Shown here: positions 1 to 13,050 of the stretch, in pieces
Numbering within the stretch: the first letter of the stretch is position 1
How the letters are laid out: each line of letters starts with the position of its first letter
DNA from: Endomychus coccineus
Lineage: Eukaryota > Arthropoda > Insecta > Coleoptera > Endomychidae
DNA length: 64,000 nucleotides
NCBI GenBank assembly: GCA_958510875.1
Contig: OY294071.1
Span: forward strand, 37,044,581 to 37,108,580
Direction: 5' to 3'
Notes under the pieces: generated by a model
What the model was told of the DNA's origin: nothing
The model's input: only the letters and a program-made list of their open reading frames with translations
Database searches by the model: none
Translations under genes and position numbers: made by a program

Positions 1-235
1 AGAACCTTTCAGCTAACATGTAGCCTTCATCAGGGTATACTAAATTATAAATCAGAATGGGCATGTTTAAATACTATTAGGATAATTTAGAAGGGATAGA
101 AATATATAAACGAAAACGCAATTTATCAAATTGCGATTCAGCTGTTGTTTACATTATAAACAGGCACATTTTGATTTCTAATTCAGTTTATTCTGATGAT
201 GGATAGTACTTTAACAGTAGTTTTAGCAGATAAGG
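1..235. repeat. Palindromic repeat with hammerhead-like ends (copy 1)
   Basis: The left arm (about 1-80) and right arm (about 160-235) are imperfect inverted copies. They share the word ACATTTTGATTTCTAA and its relatives with the better copy at 19069-19306. On the minus strand the left arm reads CTGATGA (33-27), a five-pair stem GGCTA/TAGCT around a short loop, then GAAA (10-7), which is the order of a hammerhead ribozyme core. The right arm keeps CTGATGA near 215 but its stem is decayed. A central hairpin, CGCAATTT/AAATTGCG, lies near 118-137. The repeat may derive from Penelope-like terminal repeats, which are known to carry hammerheads; that link is inference. The window begins inside or at the edge of the repeat. 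Confidence 0.5.
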
Positions 236-1224
236 GTGATATTTTCATAGTGCTATAGTGTATCCACAGTGTGAACTCTTCTCTTTTTATCATATCTAAA
301 TACCTCTCCAATCATTCGAAGTTCGGAATATTTTATAAATAATGTATCATACTTAAGTTGATTTTATTAACTATAGTGTCTCATCAACGATTGATCACGG
401 AAGTTACAATAAGTTGGAGATGTTGCAAAGAACAGGAAGCTAGTTGTCATTGTGATCCATCAGTCGCAGATCACAAAACAATTCTAATGCCGTCGTAAAC
501 TTGATTGAATAAATTTGGCGTATGCGAGTTATGTGAAGTGATTTGCTTCGCCATGTTTTTCATAAAGCGTCGTTTGCATGGAAACCACGGTTTCGGGATA
601 CCTGCTTCTTCAATCCCCGTTCCTACTTGCATTTTAATGGAATTCAATTCGTTAACAACTCTGATTAATTCGTTTGAATCTCATTAAAGTGATGTTATTC
701 ATTAGGAAAATCGCTTAATTCCTCTGCACTAGAAATTATATTATTTAATATCTCTCCGCCCTGTAAAATATACGAGGGTTTCATAATTACGTCTAGTACC
801 AACGAAACGTCTTGCTAATTAAATTCATTCTGGTTCCCTTTTCAACTTCTGGGCAAATGTAATTTAGTGTAATTTTGATTCACGAATCGAAATCGGAATT
901 GCAACAGACTATGTTCTAAGGTTTCAATTACTGGTATTTCATCCACATACCGTATGATCTAAGATTTTTCAGCTGTTAACCACAAAAAAGCAAAATATGA
1001 TAGATCATAAAATGCGGCGAAACAGATATTTATAGACCCAATTTCCCAAGAGAAGTGTTCTCCTCTACGTAATATTGAAAGTAGATTCTTCGGATAAACC
1101 TAGTTTGATAATCCTTAACTAGCACGTTCTTCAAATTTCTCACCAACATATAGTAGTTCCAGATGAACTCAGTGACACCTTCTTCGAAAGACTGCAGCAC
1201 CGAGTCCGTCACCAATGCCTTCTA
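236..1224. other. AT-rich region without a supported gene
   Basis: No open frame longer than about 60 codons, no recognisable protein motif and no strong repeat was seen here. Confidence 0.5.
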
Positions 1225-2165
1225 GTGAAAGTTCCTTCTTATGGTTCGCCGCCTTTGTCGTATACTATCTAGTTTTCTCTTATGTTGTGATTGACGGAGT
1301 TTCCTCAGGGGCTTGTCTTTGTACCATTTTTCTTTTTGTAACATATCAACTACCTGTTTGTGGATGATGGTACACTTCATATAACTTTCTTCTCTAAGTC
1401 CCTTATATTGTCCAATGACGTCAGAGATGCAAAACAGAAACATGTCGATGCAATAAAAGAAGATCTGGCAAGATATGGGTATTTATTAATCTAGTATAGT
1501 TTAATGCAACTAAAATTCAGGCTTGTATTTGCCCCAGGAATGCTGGTTCCACAAATATGATGATTTACAACTGTTCTCATGAAATATTCAATATCCATGC
1601 TCAGTATCACCACCAACAACACACTCTCATAGGACGATGATGTGAGGACCATTGCGGAAACTGATTCACAGAGACACGGTTCTCTCTTACGTGCAGATAG
1701 TTATTTTACATCCCAGCAGCTCTCCATGATCCACAAAGCATAGAACCAGTCTGTCCAGGAGTACTGTTCACATATTTCAAATTTAGCTTCAAAACATACG
1801 CTGAAGTCCTCAAATTCAATCCAGAAGAGACCTATTCGTCAGGTTAGTGATGTCACTGTTACTGATTCATTGGACCTCCATAGAATATCGTGGGAAGGGC
1901 ACGATATCTCGTTTTTCTATAGATACTTTCATGGTCGGCACTCGTCAGAAATCTCGTGTGGTATCCCACCCCCTGTGATTCCAGGTAGACAAACTATACG
2001 AGCGCACTTCTTTCCATCAACCTACAATTATCTTTCATACGGCAAAATAGTGGGACTCTTCGTCTAGTGAGGTATTTCCTGCTGCCTATAACCCCAAACG
2101 CTTGAGAAAAAATCCAACGCATACCTCCTCTCCCAACATTCCATTGCTACATGATAGTGTTTCCT
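1225..2165 (+). pseudogene. LINE-A remnant: RT palm to C-terminus
   Basis: Translation across several frames gives a decayed non-LTR reverse transcriptase. A GVSSGA stretch near 1297 stands where the usual VPQG motif would be, and VDDGTLHI near 1350 stands for the FADD catalytic box. Then come the LINE thumb and C-terminal segments with TSQQLSMIHKA, EYCSHI and VFPAAYNPK-like words. The frame is broken by many stops and shifts. The same order of words recurs at 5600-6205 (minus), 30400-31250, 52870-53815 and 62780-63305, so this is an interspersed family. It fits the Jockey/CR1 superfamily; the clade cannot be fixed by eye. The 5' part with the endonuclease is absent. Confidence 0.75.
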
Positions 2166-5100
2166 CTCGTGGTCAAAATATATATAAAAAAGTGGTAATC
2201 TGAGAATTTGAACCTACGGGATTCTAAACAGCTAATTTTCAACATCATTTTTATTTACTCTTCATTCTTCGTTATAGAATCATACAATAATAAGCGCATT
2301 ATTCTCATTAATAATTGAAACAGTCAGAAATAAACGTTGCATTTCATTTCAACTATAAAATAAGACTCATCACCACGTTCGTGTTGTTGGAATTATGTTG
2401 AAATTGTAGTAAAAGAAGATATACTAGAATTAGGTAAAGACAGAGTCATGTGATTCTTGCAATTTCCTGAAAGTATGGTCAAGACCTTATTTTTTAGATT
2501 CCCGTAATAGTAAAACAGTTTCACCTGCAAGCATTTCCTGTTTTCTAATGACACTACCGCGCTTCTTTAGAAAATTTAAATGCAAGAGCGCTTTTGTTAG
2601 TCCTAGAATCTTGTTGGGAATTTCTACTACTGTTTATACCATTTTCATGCCACCCACAAGTCCGATACTTCCTGTATTTCAACGGTGTTCGCTTATTTTC
2701 AAACGCCACCTTAGTGATGTAAAATTTCTGTAATCAATATTGGCACATCCATTTCGTTAATCACTTCATCTTCGAGAGATATTTATAGTCTGAATTCAAT
2801 TAAAGATAAGTAATTGATTCGTTTTTGCAAATGGGAACACATCTGACTGTGTTCAAATATAATATTTATAAATAGTTATTTCTTCATATTCCACATTAGG
2901 TGAAATGATTACGATATGACATGAACAACAAGATATTTCAGAATTGAGAATTTTTGAAATAAAATTTCTAGCTGAAGTAAATAATGTAGAAACTAAAGTG
3001 GATTAGTGAAATATCAATGGTTATATATGTTATATTGATGGAGGTAGGAGAATGAAATATCAAACTATGTGTTTTATGATGTACTGTTTAAATTACATTC
3101 ATATTGATTAAACAGTTATAAATAAGGAAATGTATTCCTTTGAATCCGTCATAATATTATGTTTCGATTTTGTTTGAAGTGAATCTCCTTTTATAAATGG
3201 AAATTGAAAGGTAGGTTGGAATGGGAACGGCATCTACGATCCGAGAATGATCGGCAATGTGATGCTCAAATTGAAAGAACAGATATGTTCTGGATAAATT
3301 GGTGGTTTGAAGTTATTGATAACAGTTGAACAGGGGCCAGCGTCGAACTAAGATGGTTTGTTTACGTTCCTGGAATAAATGAGTGCACGCTTGTAAGATT
3401 GATTAATGCATACACAAGATCTGAAATATTATTTGTATGTTTTAGTTATAATAAACGCGCAGATTTTCCATCCGGCATCATCTATTGCTCCATCTTTCAC
3501 AGTTTATACTCAATAAATTCCTTTCATTTTCATTGAGCAATTATTATTCAATGTAATTGTGGAAAGTGTGTTCGTTGCAATAAATAACAAAATTCAAAAT
3601 ATTATACTCAAAATTATACAGTAACATTTATACAGTAGAAATTGAAATACAAACTATGAGGTGTGTCTTCTCAATAATGGTCTCAAACGTATTGGTAGAA
3701 ATTCATCCATCTTTATTATACAAATTTTGCAAATAATTTGAGACTGAACAGCCATGAACAAAATCTAGTAGCAACTCAGTTTGACACCTCCTGTAGACGG
3801 TAAATGCTGTCAGAATGAACAGAATTCCGTATATTTGTTAGATATATGATCTAATTTGATTGCATTCAGTGGTTACAGAAGTGTTCAGAAATGCATATTC
3901 CATATTTACTCTACTTATTGTGAAATGAGGAATAGCTCTTGCCTGGAATATAATATATTCAGAACATGTGATATGAATTTTAAGAACCACCGTTTACCCA
4001 CTCACTGTTTAATTAAATATACAATACTACCGCCAATGGTAAATATTTGCATCCTCCTAATAAATGACGATTCAACAGAATATGCTTCTAGGAGAAACCA
4101 AATCATTGTTTGAATAAATATCATTCCTTGAAATTCTATAACTAATCTGTTAATTTTGATTGATCGATATAAATAGTGTGTAATATTTTATTTGCAATCT
4201 ATTGGAAGAATGGATCATCCAAAATGGAAAATGAAATGTTAATTCTGATATTTTGTTACATTTTCGATTCTAGGTCGAAATCTAAGTGGAAATTTAAATT
4301 CTGATCTAGCAAAATAGTAGAGAATTTCGGTTTCATACAATAAGTACTGTGAGGAGATCATCTGTCTACATCGGGAAATCATTGCTCTCTCAGGTATATT
4401 GATATTTATTACGGCAAGTATTAAAATAAGATTTTACATAAGAGTTCTCTGGAGCTACTTGCATTGAAAGATTGGATTACCAAACTTATTGCTTTGCAGA
4501 TATATGATTTATACTGTCAGTGTAGATGTACCTATTGATTTCTATAATTAATTGGGAAAGGACGTAAATATGTGACGCATAAATCACGCAGCGTGAAATG
4601 ACTTGGCGGAGAAGGCATCGTACTATAAAACTTACAGTTAATGTTGGAAGGAACATGTTGTTCCTTCTCTAGCGTCAAATTACATAAACGTCATATCAAA
4701 TTAAAATGTATACTATTAATGATGATGAGACCATCTTCCTATAGCTCCTCCCACACACTTCGGAATAGCGCGGCGCAAATCATTAGAGAATTTTCCTCAT
4801 AACGACTTTACCGGGACACGCAATATAATTAACACACTTTGCGCAATGAAATGAGTAACATTAATTACTTCTCTGGATTAAATTCCGCAAAAACCGTAGA
4901 GCAGATTTCAATATTGTGTATACAGCAAGCATATTAATTTAGTTTGGATGTTTAGAGATGTGATTAGTGTTATTAATCTTTTAAGAGCAACCCACAACCA
5001 GTTAATTACAGATGCCTTTAGAGATACCGAAGCAATGGATTAGTATGACAACCAACCCTTTTCAAACATCGTTGACGTGTTACAAAAGCGACTAAAAATC

Positions 5101-5599
5101 CCATCAATCTTTAACTTACACGTCCAGAGACTGAACACTCTGTTGGAATAAATAAGAGTGCATTGACTTGTTTTCCATCGTCGACTGTTAACAATTATTA
5201 TTATCATCGCATTTTCCAACTATATTATCTCCTTGAAGCAACTCCCAAAACCTAATAGCATCCCTCCTCATGTATCTTGAGAGTTCTTGTATTCTCACTT
5301 ATAGGAACCAGAAGTTTTACAACCTCGATGAGCACGAAGGATAACATGGTGGTGGAATATTGTACTATATAATTTTGTAATACAATGTATCAATGTGAAT
5401 TTCCAGGAAATACAACTACGTCTTTCCTAGAACACTACTGGAACAGAAAATACGAACAAAAAATGGAATACAGGAAAATAAATAAAAACACTTTCGCTCT
5501 ATTAATTGATAGATTCATGGGATGGATAATGAGACATTTCTGCCCCATAGTCTTCTGGAAGCTCTCTACAATTTCTGAATTTAGCAAGATTCCAAACAA
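2166..5599. other. AT-rich region without a supported gene
   Basis: Only short, unconvincing open frames occur (the longest is about 85 codons, near 3856-4113). I recognise no protein motif, RNA gene or clear repeat in it. Confidence 0.5.
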
Positions 5600-6205
5600 A
5601 AAACCTGTAGTACCCTCAAAAACTACAGAAATTTGAATGTGTGAGCCAGCGATGGGATATTGGGAGAAGGGATAGCCATTGGAATCTTTCTCAAAAGTTT
5701 GGAAATTATATGCGTCAAGAAAGACCCCACCAGCCGAAGATCTCTACAACTTCACCGTTCGATAGAAAAAATGAAGTCTGGTGGGAAAAAGGGGGTCTCA
5801 AGTTTTACAATAAGTCTAAGCTCGTCTGGACTGCATATCTGGAATAAGTGATGGGTATACGAAGAACATTGACCATGAAAACATCTATAAAAAATAACAT
5901 AACGATGTTCTAGAGAGGTCAACGAATTCGTAAGGAAGACGAATATCTTTCTATTTGACATAATCTAACAGCTTCAGCTTATGTTCGGGAGCTAAACTTC
6001 AAACATGTGAACAGTAATCCAGCACAGGTCGAATCCGCTCTGTAGGTCATGACTGGGGTGTAAGTAGCTCTTGGCATGGAATATAGAACCAAGTTTTTGC
6101 AATAGATTTAGCACGATCGTCCCAGGAGAGGGTACTATTGGTGGTGATACCAGTGATATTGAGGACTCCAGAAGTTGTATCTGACATCATCATATTAGGC
6201 ATTAT
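5600..6205 (-). pseudogene. LINE-A remnant: C-terminal part, minus strand
   Basis: Read on the minus strand this has the same word order as the copy at 1225-2165: the segment around CCTAATATGATGATGTCAG, the CACCACCAA block, the HVKSIAKT-like block, a degraded cysteine-box region, then a stretch at 5961-5752 containing FYRCFHGQCSS and ending in the SLAH-like terminus. The frames are interrupted throughout. It is a 5'-truncated, inactive non-LTR fragment. On the far side (about 6213-6240, plus strand) a short (AAATC)n-like tail, AATAAAATCAAATCAAATC, may be the 3' end of another element. Confidence 0.7.
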
Positions 6206-7979
6206 GAGATAGGTTTAATCGAATAAAATCAAATCAAATCGTTCATTCAAATAGAAACCCCGATATACATACATTCAAAACGTACAATTACATAATTAAG
6301 ATTCTGATATGTGTAACACTATAAACAACATCAACTTATACTAAAAAGTAAATAAATTTTAAGAAACTTATCAATCTCCTAATCAAGGATATAATACATA
6401 ATGAATTGATGGTAAACATTTTCTTCACATGACTCAAGAACTATTTTGAGTAACTATCTTTCAGAATAACAAGGAACTATGAGAATACGGCGTCACTGTT
6501 CTAGATGGATACTATTAAGACGAAAATAAACAAGAGAAAGTGATAGTTTGAGATACACCGTATCATGAAAAACATACATTCGTCGTGTAATATTCTCCAC
6601 CAAGCGTGTTCAGCATGTCTTCAAAAATAAGGGCAGAAAGATGAAGTCTAGGTTTGTGGGATTTAGATACCGATTTCGTTGAGCTTACGTGTCGCCAAGA
6701 TTCCTACGTCTCAGAAATCAACAACGCATATAGCTCTTATTCTTCTAGATTTAGACAATTTGATTCTGTTAAGCTCAATACCATATAAAACCAGTCTTAA
6801 ATTTACCCCTTACGTATAAGTCTATGAGAAACAAATGTTATTTGTCGGAATAAAATATCAGTATTTGATTAAATTACGTATAACAGAAGAGTCGATGTTA
6901 TTCCAGCTCGGAGAGGAAATAAGGATTCTCCAACCTTGTACTTTTCAATAAACATTTACTATATTTATTTCTAAATAACAATCCTTCACAACAACTACTC
7001 CAGCATAAAATGTTTCGCTCACTGGAACCTTAGACTACACAGAACTTTGTTTTTAGTCAGCAAATATTTCCTGAATGTCAGTTCAGTCGTGACACGAATA
7101 AAAACATAAATTTTAATGAGACATTTCCAAACATATTTCCAGAGAACAGACATTGATATTAATAAAATGAATATTGCGTCAGGGATATAAATGCATTAAG
7201 GGGCTTTGATCTTGTTTATTGTGAAATGGAGTGGATGAATTTTGTGTAATTAAGCCAAGAAGTAGCGAATAGGGAATACAAAAGCCGACAAGGTCACTAA
7301 TTCATATCCCTCACATGATTATTTTCAAACAAATTGCTTACTGAAGGAACAATATGGTCGCTTTATTGTTATAGTGAATGGTAGTGTCATATTAGAGAAT
7401 AATATCTATTTAGATTTTCTTTCCCAATCATAAGAATAAATCGATGCTTATTTGAATTAGGTAATATGTATCAAGCATAACACAAAAGTTAACTACGTTT
7501 ACAATGATTGACGCAGTAGACTTCTCAATCATTGAATGATAGAATCCTCATTTTGCAAATGAAAATCGCTAACGAAAGACTCATATTATACGCTACAAAA
7601 TTCAGTAGGTAACGAATTGTAAATTTAATTGAAATAGTGCATATAAAACAGTAATGATAATTATTTTCATCATTAATAGGTAACCCGTCCCCTAGGCATA
7701 ATAACAGATTCGCTATTATCCATACATTTGCACCGTCTTCATGATGACACGCTAGTTGTCGAAAGTTACGTTAGTTCTCTATAATATAAGTGATTATATA
7801 TTTTATGATTCATTTGACTTGTTTGAATGTTCGAAAAAACTCATATACAGAGTCTTAGTCTTCATGGGTATTTTATATCAGTTTATTTCTAATCATGAAG
7901 CTTGCATATTACCAATTTCTTTAATATTTGGACTACTGGGAGGAAAACCTATAACGTTCGTAGAAAATCGTGGGATCTA
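6206..7979. other. AT-rich region without a supported gene
   Basis: No convincing gene was seen. One 74-codon frame at 7756-7980 shows hydrophobic composition but no motif I know. Confidence 0.5.
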
Positions 7980-8065
7980 GCAGAGAAAGTATGTAGGTAT
8001 TGGAATTTTTCTTGGAACTTTGGAGGTTATAGTCATCAGGAAAGATCTCACTAGACTAAGAATTG
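7980..8065 (-). pseudogene. Short LINE-A 3' fragment
   Basis: Minus-strand reading gives SEIFPDDYNLQSSKK-like residues, matching the VFPA-YNP terminal block of the other LINE-A copies in this window. Only the last few dozen residues remain. Confidence 0.5.
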
Positions 8066-10119
8066 CAAAAATTAGCCGTGGATTGAAAAATTAGGTTTGA
8101 TAGAAATAAATAATGTTAATTATATGTAAATGTTTCAAATAAATTATTTTTATTATTAAAAACGCTTCTTATATTTGAATCATTTATTATCAAGGAAGAC
8201 AGACTTCATTGGAGTGAAAACTTTTCCAGGACATCCTATATAATATAACTTCATAAAACGCTTCATGAAAAAACTTTACTAATTCAATGAGAACTCTTCA
8301 GTTCATAAAAGTTAAGAGTTGAATTATATGAAGAATATAATTGTTGATTTTTCCTTCACTTTGAATTCTTTTGAAGCTAACTAGTTCTCGCAAGCTAATT
8401 TACTCTCCCACAAGTTTTCTTATTCATCATAAATTTCATGGAATATGGGGGAGCAAACTCTTATACATATAACTTTAAAGCTTGTTGCTTTTATTAACTT
8501 TTCAAGAGTACTACAAAGCAAATAGATCAAAATAAACGTTTGTGCTGAATTCATGTTACTAACAGGACATAAAAACTCATAAAATCGTTAAAAACTTAAA
8601 GTGCAATTTTATATGGAAGAAAATTTATTGTATGTTAGATTACCTCGGATTGATTTTGTTTCTCTAAATGTTAGGTAGGGGGTTTGTAATGCATTTTGAA
8701 GTTCTTAGAGAGTCGCGCCAGAAAACTGAAACTCAAGTTCAATTAAACTAACTTCGTATACGATAGACGCAAGCCTATATCGTGGCATCTTCAGGGTGGA
8801 TACCAAAGTCAGTCAATCTTAAATCAATTCATTCGTTCAATACACTAATGAAATAATGTTCGCTTACAATTATACACTATGCTATTGCAAATGCCAGAAA
8901 TAAAATATGTATCTTTTATGTAATCATCCTCCAGCTTGGTGGATATTTCGCTGTTATATTTACTTTCCATCTTGTTGTTTTTCTATATTGAGAAGGTGAA
9001 AAAGAATGGCTAAATATAAGTAATTCCACACGATTTTACCGGAACAGTATCATTCCTGACGAGCCGCGAGTCAGCATTTCGAAATTTAGCTCGTCATAGT
9101 CGTATCTCGTGCAGTCACAGGCTGCTATTCATCAGTCATGGATTACCACTGGCAAACCATTATTATTTGTTTCAGAGTTTTGGTCCGATTGATGAAACTA
9201 CAACGTAGTAGTCCATATTTCCGACAATTATAAATTTATAATTAATTATTTTCAATTTTCCTTTACGGCTAAAACCAAATACTTGATGTAAATTTAACAC
9301 TTACCACTTATCTGATGATGATTGTCTGATTGAAATCTAGTAAAGATGATTATTAAATGTGTAGCCTACCTCTCGTGGATATAAATAACTCGCTGTGTTG
9401 GCCACTATCGCATTCCCATAGATATATTCATGGATATGTAAAAAGATTGGAAAATGCTGTATGTGCTCATATTCCGTTATACTGGCTAAAATATCATTAG
9501 TTCCTAGGTTTCTCAATTAATTGAAGCGCGAAATTACTCCTTTAATAGTTTTATCCCTTGTTTCATATTATTCCAGACTTTATGTTTTATGATCATCACT
9601 ATATTAAATTGCCGCTGGTATGTTTATAAAAATTAACATTCTCATAGCTGCGTTAATTAAATTTGAAACAGTTGTGTTCTCACTGCACTTAACAAAACTA
9701 TGTAGAGCCATTCATTCCAAAATACTAACCAACATAATTAATAATGAATATAAATTCTATTCTAGAATCAAAAACATCTTGCAGTTATATTTTCCTTTTC
9801 AGAATTCTATCGAGTTGAATGTGTGTGAAAGCATCTAAGTTACATAGGAAGCTGAATTAGAATAGAAAATACCCAACGTTCAGGGTGTCCAAACGGTTCT
9901 GTTCTGCTCCACGAGCAAATCACAGTTTGGCGGAGCAACAACATTTAGCGTTACTGTAGTGCCATTCTACGGCACTTTATAAGGATGGGCGAAGAAAAGC
10001 AGCCTTCTAATATTTCCAACCTTGTAGATTATCCTTGAGACTAAAAATATACTCAATTGGTGGAAGTGAATCATTACCTCAATATTCAAATTTGTAGGTC
10101 AGCAACTTGGACGACGACT
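8066..10119. other. AT-rich region without a supported gene
   Basis: No recognisable coding or RNA feature was seen. A 72-codon frame at 9620-9838 has no known motif. Confidence 0.5.
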
Positions 10120-10440
10120 CTGAGATGATGACCTATGTCAAACCTGAGGTTTGAATTACAACGCCAAAGTTTTCATCATTGCTATTTTATGAGTAATTGG
10201 TGTACATAAATCTGCTGTAATATGTCTATTTGTTTGTGTTGGTTCTCCGTATATGTCAAATTCCAAATGGTCATCATCTTTGAGAATGTTAACGTCAAGG
10301 AAAGGAAGCTGTTAAATGTTGCTATTTCTGCAATGAATTTGAGTGAATCAAATTGACTATTAAGTGTGTTTAAATAAACATGTAGATTAAAATCTGCAGT
10401 TATAATGTCGAAAATGTTATGGACGTACCTGAGCAAAACT
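10120..10440 (-). pseudogene. Penelope-like RT fragment
   Basis: The minus strand encodes LRYVHNIFDI, matching the Penelope RYVDDIF box with the catalytic DD changed to HN. It is followed at the expected spacing by LNTLNSQFDSLKF, then a degraded LPFLDV block. After a frame change comes a DIY-x-PTQTNRHITAD stretch like the YRKPT-NRYI region that follows the RT in Penelope-like elements. Only about 100 codons survive, no GIY-YIG region follows, and at least one frameshift is present. This family differs from the Penelope copies at 48796-51782. It abuts the truncated 5' end of the LINE at 10458. Confidence 0.65.
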
Positions 10441-10457
10441 TTTGGAAGCTAATTTGA

Positions 10458-11006
10458 TTTGGCGACTTCAACGTACCAAACCTAAACTGGAGTAATAATA
10501 ACATTTGTGGCAGTTCAGGAGCATCAAGTTCAGCTATTTCTTGTGAGAATAGTGTCTCACCTATTTTAAATCAGCTATGCTCTTTTGTTAATCTTTTTCA
10601 ATGCAATTATGTTAAAAATTACCGCAATGTAACTCTTGATCTATTGTTCAGCTCAAACTTACTCACTACTAATGATACATTTCCTCTTCTTCCCCTTGAC
10701 CGTCACCATCCAGCTTTTGAAACTGTGATTCCAATTAATTTTGTATACTTTCCCAATGATATCCTTAAAAGTGAAGGTTACTCCTTTGATTTTAAGAACA
10801 CTGATTTTGGCTTAGCTAATGAGTATTTGTCGACCATTAACTGGGATAGCTTATTTTTAGATCTTACTTTCGAAGAAATGCTTAACTTATTTTATGATAA
10901 ATTATTGGAAGCAATAAATTTATTCGTTCCTCTAAAAAAGTTTGGCTTACGTAAATTATTTAATTTTCCATTTTGGTATTCTCATGAATTAAAGAAAAAA
11001 CATTAA
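10458..11006 (+). pseudogene. LINE endonuclease C-terminal part
   Basis: The open frame carries GDFNVPNLNW, the EEP-nuclease GDFN box, then RNVTLDLLFSSN and a DRHHPA stretch that corresponds to the SDH catalytic histidine region of apurinic-type LINE endonucleases. The N-terminal half of the nuclease, including the metal-binding glutamate, is missing because of 5' truncation. The frame ends in an A-rich stretch near 11000, where the protein would continue in another frame into the K-rich linker. Confidence 0.75.
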
Positions 11007-11112
11007 AATATTAAAATATATTTTAAAAAAAAGAAGCACACAAAAATATAAAATTTCCGGATCTGAAGCTGACTATCATATTTTTTCTAGTTTAAGATCG
11101 AAATGTGGTCGT

Positions 11113-11661
11113 ATGGAATATACAGATTATTCCAGTTATATTAGGAAAATTGAAACCAATATCTCATTAAATCCTAAAAGTTTTTGGAGCTTTGTCAATA
11201 GTAAAAGGAATTCTAATGAATATCCTAACTTGATGTCTTATAATAACACAATCCATAATAATGGTCAGGATATTGCTGACGCATTCGCTGAACACTTTTC
11301 TTCTGTATTTGAAGTGCATGATGAACCTGCTTCGGATGACACCACAAATAACGTAGTTCACATTACTGCAAATTCATTCTCAATTTCAATTAGTGATATA
11401 TGGAACAAGTTAAATTCTCTTGAAAGTGAAACCAGTCCAGGTCCTGATGGCGTTCCACCTATTCTTCTCAAAACTTGTTCATTTGTACTCTCCAGACCAT
11501 TGCATAAAATTTTCAATAGATCCCTCGTCGAAGGTAAATTTGCTGATATTTGGAAAACTAGTTTTGTTACACCCATATTCAAATCTGGTGACCGTGAGAA
11601 TATAAAAACTACCGCCCAATCTCCATTCTGTCATCGATTCCAAAAGTATTTGAAAGTTTAG
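11113..11661 (+). pseudogene. LINE linker and RT N-terminal part
   Basis: The open frame continues the LINE protein: NPKSFWSFVNSKR, ADAFAEHFSSVF and SPGPDGVPPILLK, the conserved linker and RT-0/RT-1 region of Jockey/CR1-type elements. Near 11610 the frame shifts; the neighbouring frame continues as KNYRPISILSSIPKVFE, the RT-2 motif, to a stop near 11709. The continuation is in yet another frame from 11710. Confidence 0.8.
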
Positions 11662-11709
11662 TAACTGATCAACTCACTGCTAGTTTAAGACATCATATTA
11701 TGGCTTCGT

Positions 11710-12361
11710 AAGTGTTCGCTCAGTTGAAACTAACTTGTTAGTATACATGAATTACATTGTTGATGCTTTGGAGGATGGGTATCAGGTAGATGCTATTCAT
11801 ACTGATTTTTCCAAGGCATTCGATAGGGTAAGTCATTCTATACTTCTTTCTAAGCTTTTATCACTTGGCATAGACGGCCCAATACTTTCTTGGATTAAGA
11901 GCTATCTTTCCAATCGTTCGCAAATAGTTCGAATAAAAAATAACTACTCCAAGGTAATAAATGTTCACTCTGGAGTTCCTCAGGGCTCACATCTTGGTCC
12001 ATTACTTTTTTTACTTTTTATTAATGATATCAAGGATGTTTTCCCTTGTAATATCAAGTTCTTACTATTTGCGGACGACTTGAAAATATTTTTCAAAGTA
12101 AAATCTGTAGATCAATGTTTATTGATACAAAAAGCTTTAGATAACATGTCGAACTGGTGCACTATTAACAAAATGGAATTCAATATTTCAAAATGCAATA
12201 TTATGAGATTTCATCGTCTGAGAAGTCCCTTTACTTACAATTATCGAATTAATGGTACATCGTTGGACACTAAATTAAATGTAAGTTTTGTCCCTCATAT
12301 TAACCATATTATTGGCAAATCTATTCAGATGTTGGGATTTATAAAAAAAATTGACTGTTGA
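11710..12361 (+). pseudogene. LINE RT palm with intact FADD
   Basis: The frame carries RT motif A (DFSKAFD, residues about 24-30 counted from 11735), motif B (SGVPQGSHLGPLLF, about 79-92) and motif C (FADD, 112-115), followed by the CxxN-K-ME-N region. The catalytic aspartates are all present, so inactivation is by frameshift rather than catalytic mutation. The frame is lost at a run of A residues at about 12342-12350. Confidence 0.85.
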
Positions 12362-12881
12362 TTTCAGAAATATTAATGCTTTGAAAACTTTATATTTTTC
12401 TCTTGTCAGGTCACATCTTGATTTCTGCTCGACCGTCTGGTGTCCTTACTATAACGTTCATTCCTACAATATTGAAAAGGTCCAGCATAAATTTTTGAGA
12501 TATTTGGCTTTCAAAAGTGGAATACGTTATGCCAAGTGGAACTGTGATTATAACTTCCTTGAAACTATTTCTAACATTGTTCCACTTACTGTGAGAAGAT
12601 TACACTTCGATTTTAAACTACTTTTTAAGTCTATTAATAATATAATTTCTTGCGAAGTTATCTCACTTTACTTTAGAGCTAACTTTCACAATCCCAAACG
12701 TCTTACACGTCAAACTGTGAATTCAACTCAAATTTTTTATGTTCCCTCCTGTACAACAAATTATTCTTTTTACTCTCCACTTAAACGCATAATGAGAAAT
12801 GCCAATCAGTATACCAAACTTGAGGATTCAACTTCCCTTTCTAGTACTTCCTTTAATCTTAAACTTCCTCGTTCTATTTAA
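12351..12881 (+). pseudogene. LINE C-terminal region
   Basis: This continues the LINE protein after the A-run frameshift: LYFSLVRSHLDFCSTVW, then the VQHKFLRYLAFKSG block typical of the thumb and C-terminal part of Jockey/CR1-type proteins, ending in FNLKLPRSI. The stop at 12879-12881 is likely the natural end, since it is followed by about 140 bases of AT-rich 3' UTR and the (AAAT)n tail. Confidence 0.75.
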
Positions 12882-13021
12882 TTTTTAGTTATATTGTATA
12901 TGTTTGTGCACAACAAGTATAGTATTGTTATTTTTGATAATTTTATTTCAAAATAATTATATGTATTTGTTTTTTTTCTTCTTTTTTCTCAACTGTGAAA
13001 ATGAAATGTATTTTTCGTTTG

Positions 13022-13050
13022 AAAATAAATAAATAAATAAATAAATAATA
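13022..13050 (+). repeat. (AAAT)n LINE tail
   Basis: About six AAAT/AAATA repeats directly follow the LINE 3' UTR, as is usual for the 3' ends of CR1- and Jockey-type copies. Confidence 0.8.

Larger units (their letters stand above)
10458..13047 (+). mobile_element. 5'-truncated Jockey/CR1-like LINE with (AAAT)n tail
   Basis: A non-LTR retrotransposon remnant of about 2.6 kb. It starts inside the endonuclease at the GDFNVPNLNW motif (10461), runs through the endonuclease end, a linker, a full RT palm and the C-terminal region, and ends in an (AAAT)n tail (about 13022-13047). The reading frame moves at about 11005, 11600, 11710 and 12350, and a short deletion lies near 11705, so the copy is inactive. 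Word order and motifs (VPQGSHLGPLLF, FADDLKIF, a RSHLDFCS block) fit the Jockey/CR1 superfamily; the clade is uncertain. No clear target duplication was seen. Confidence 0.85.
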
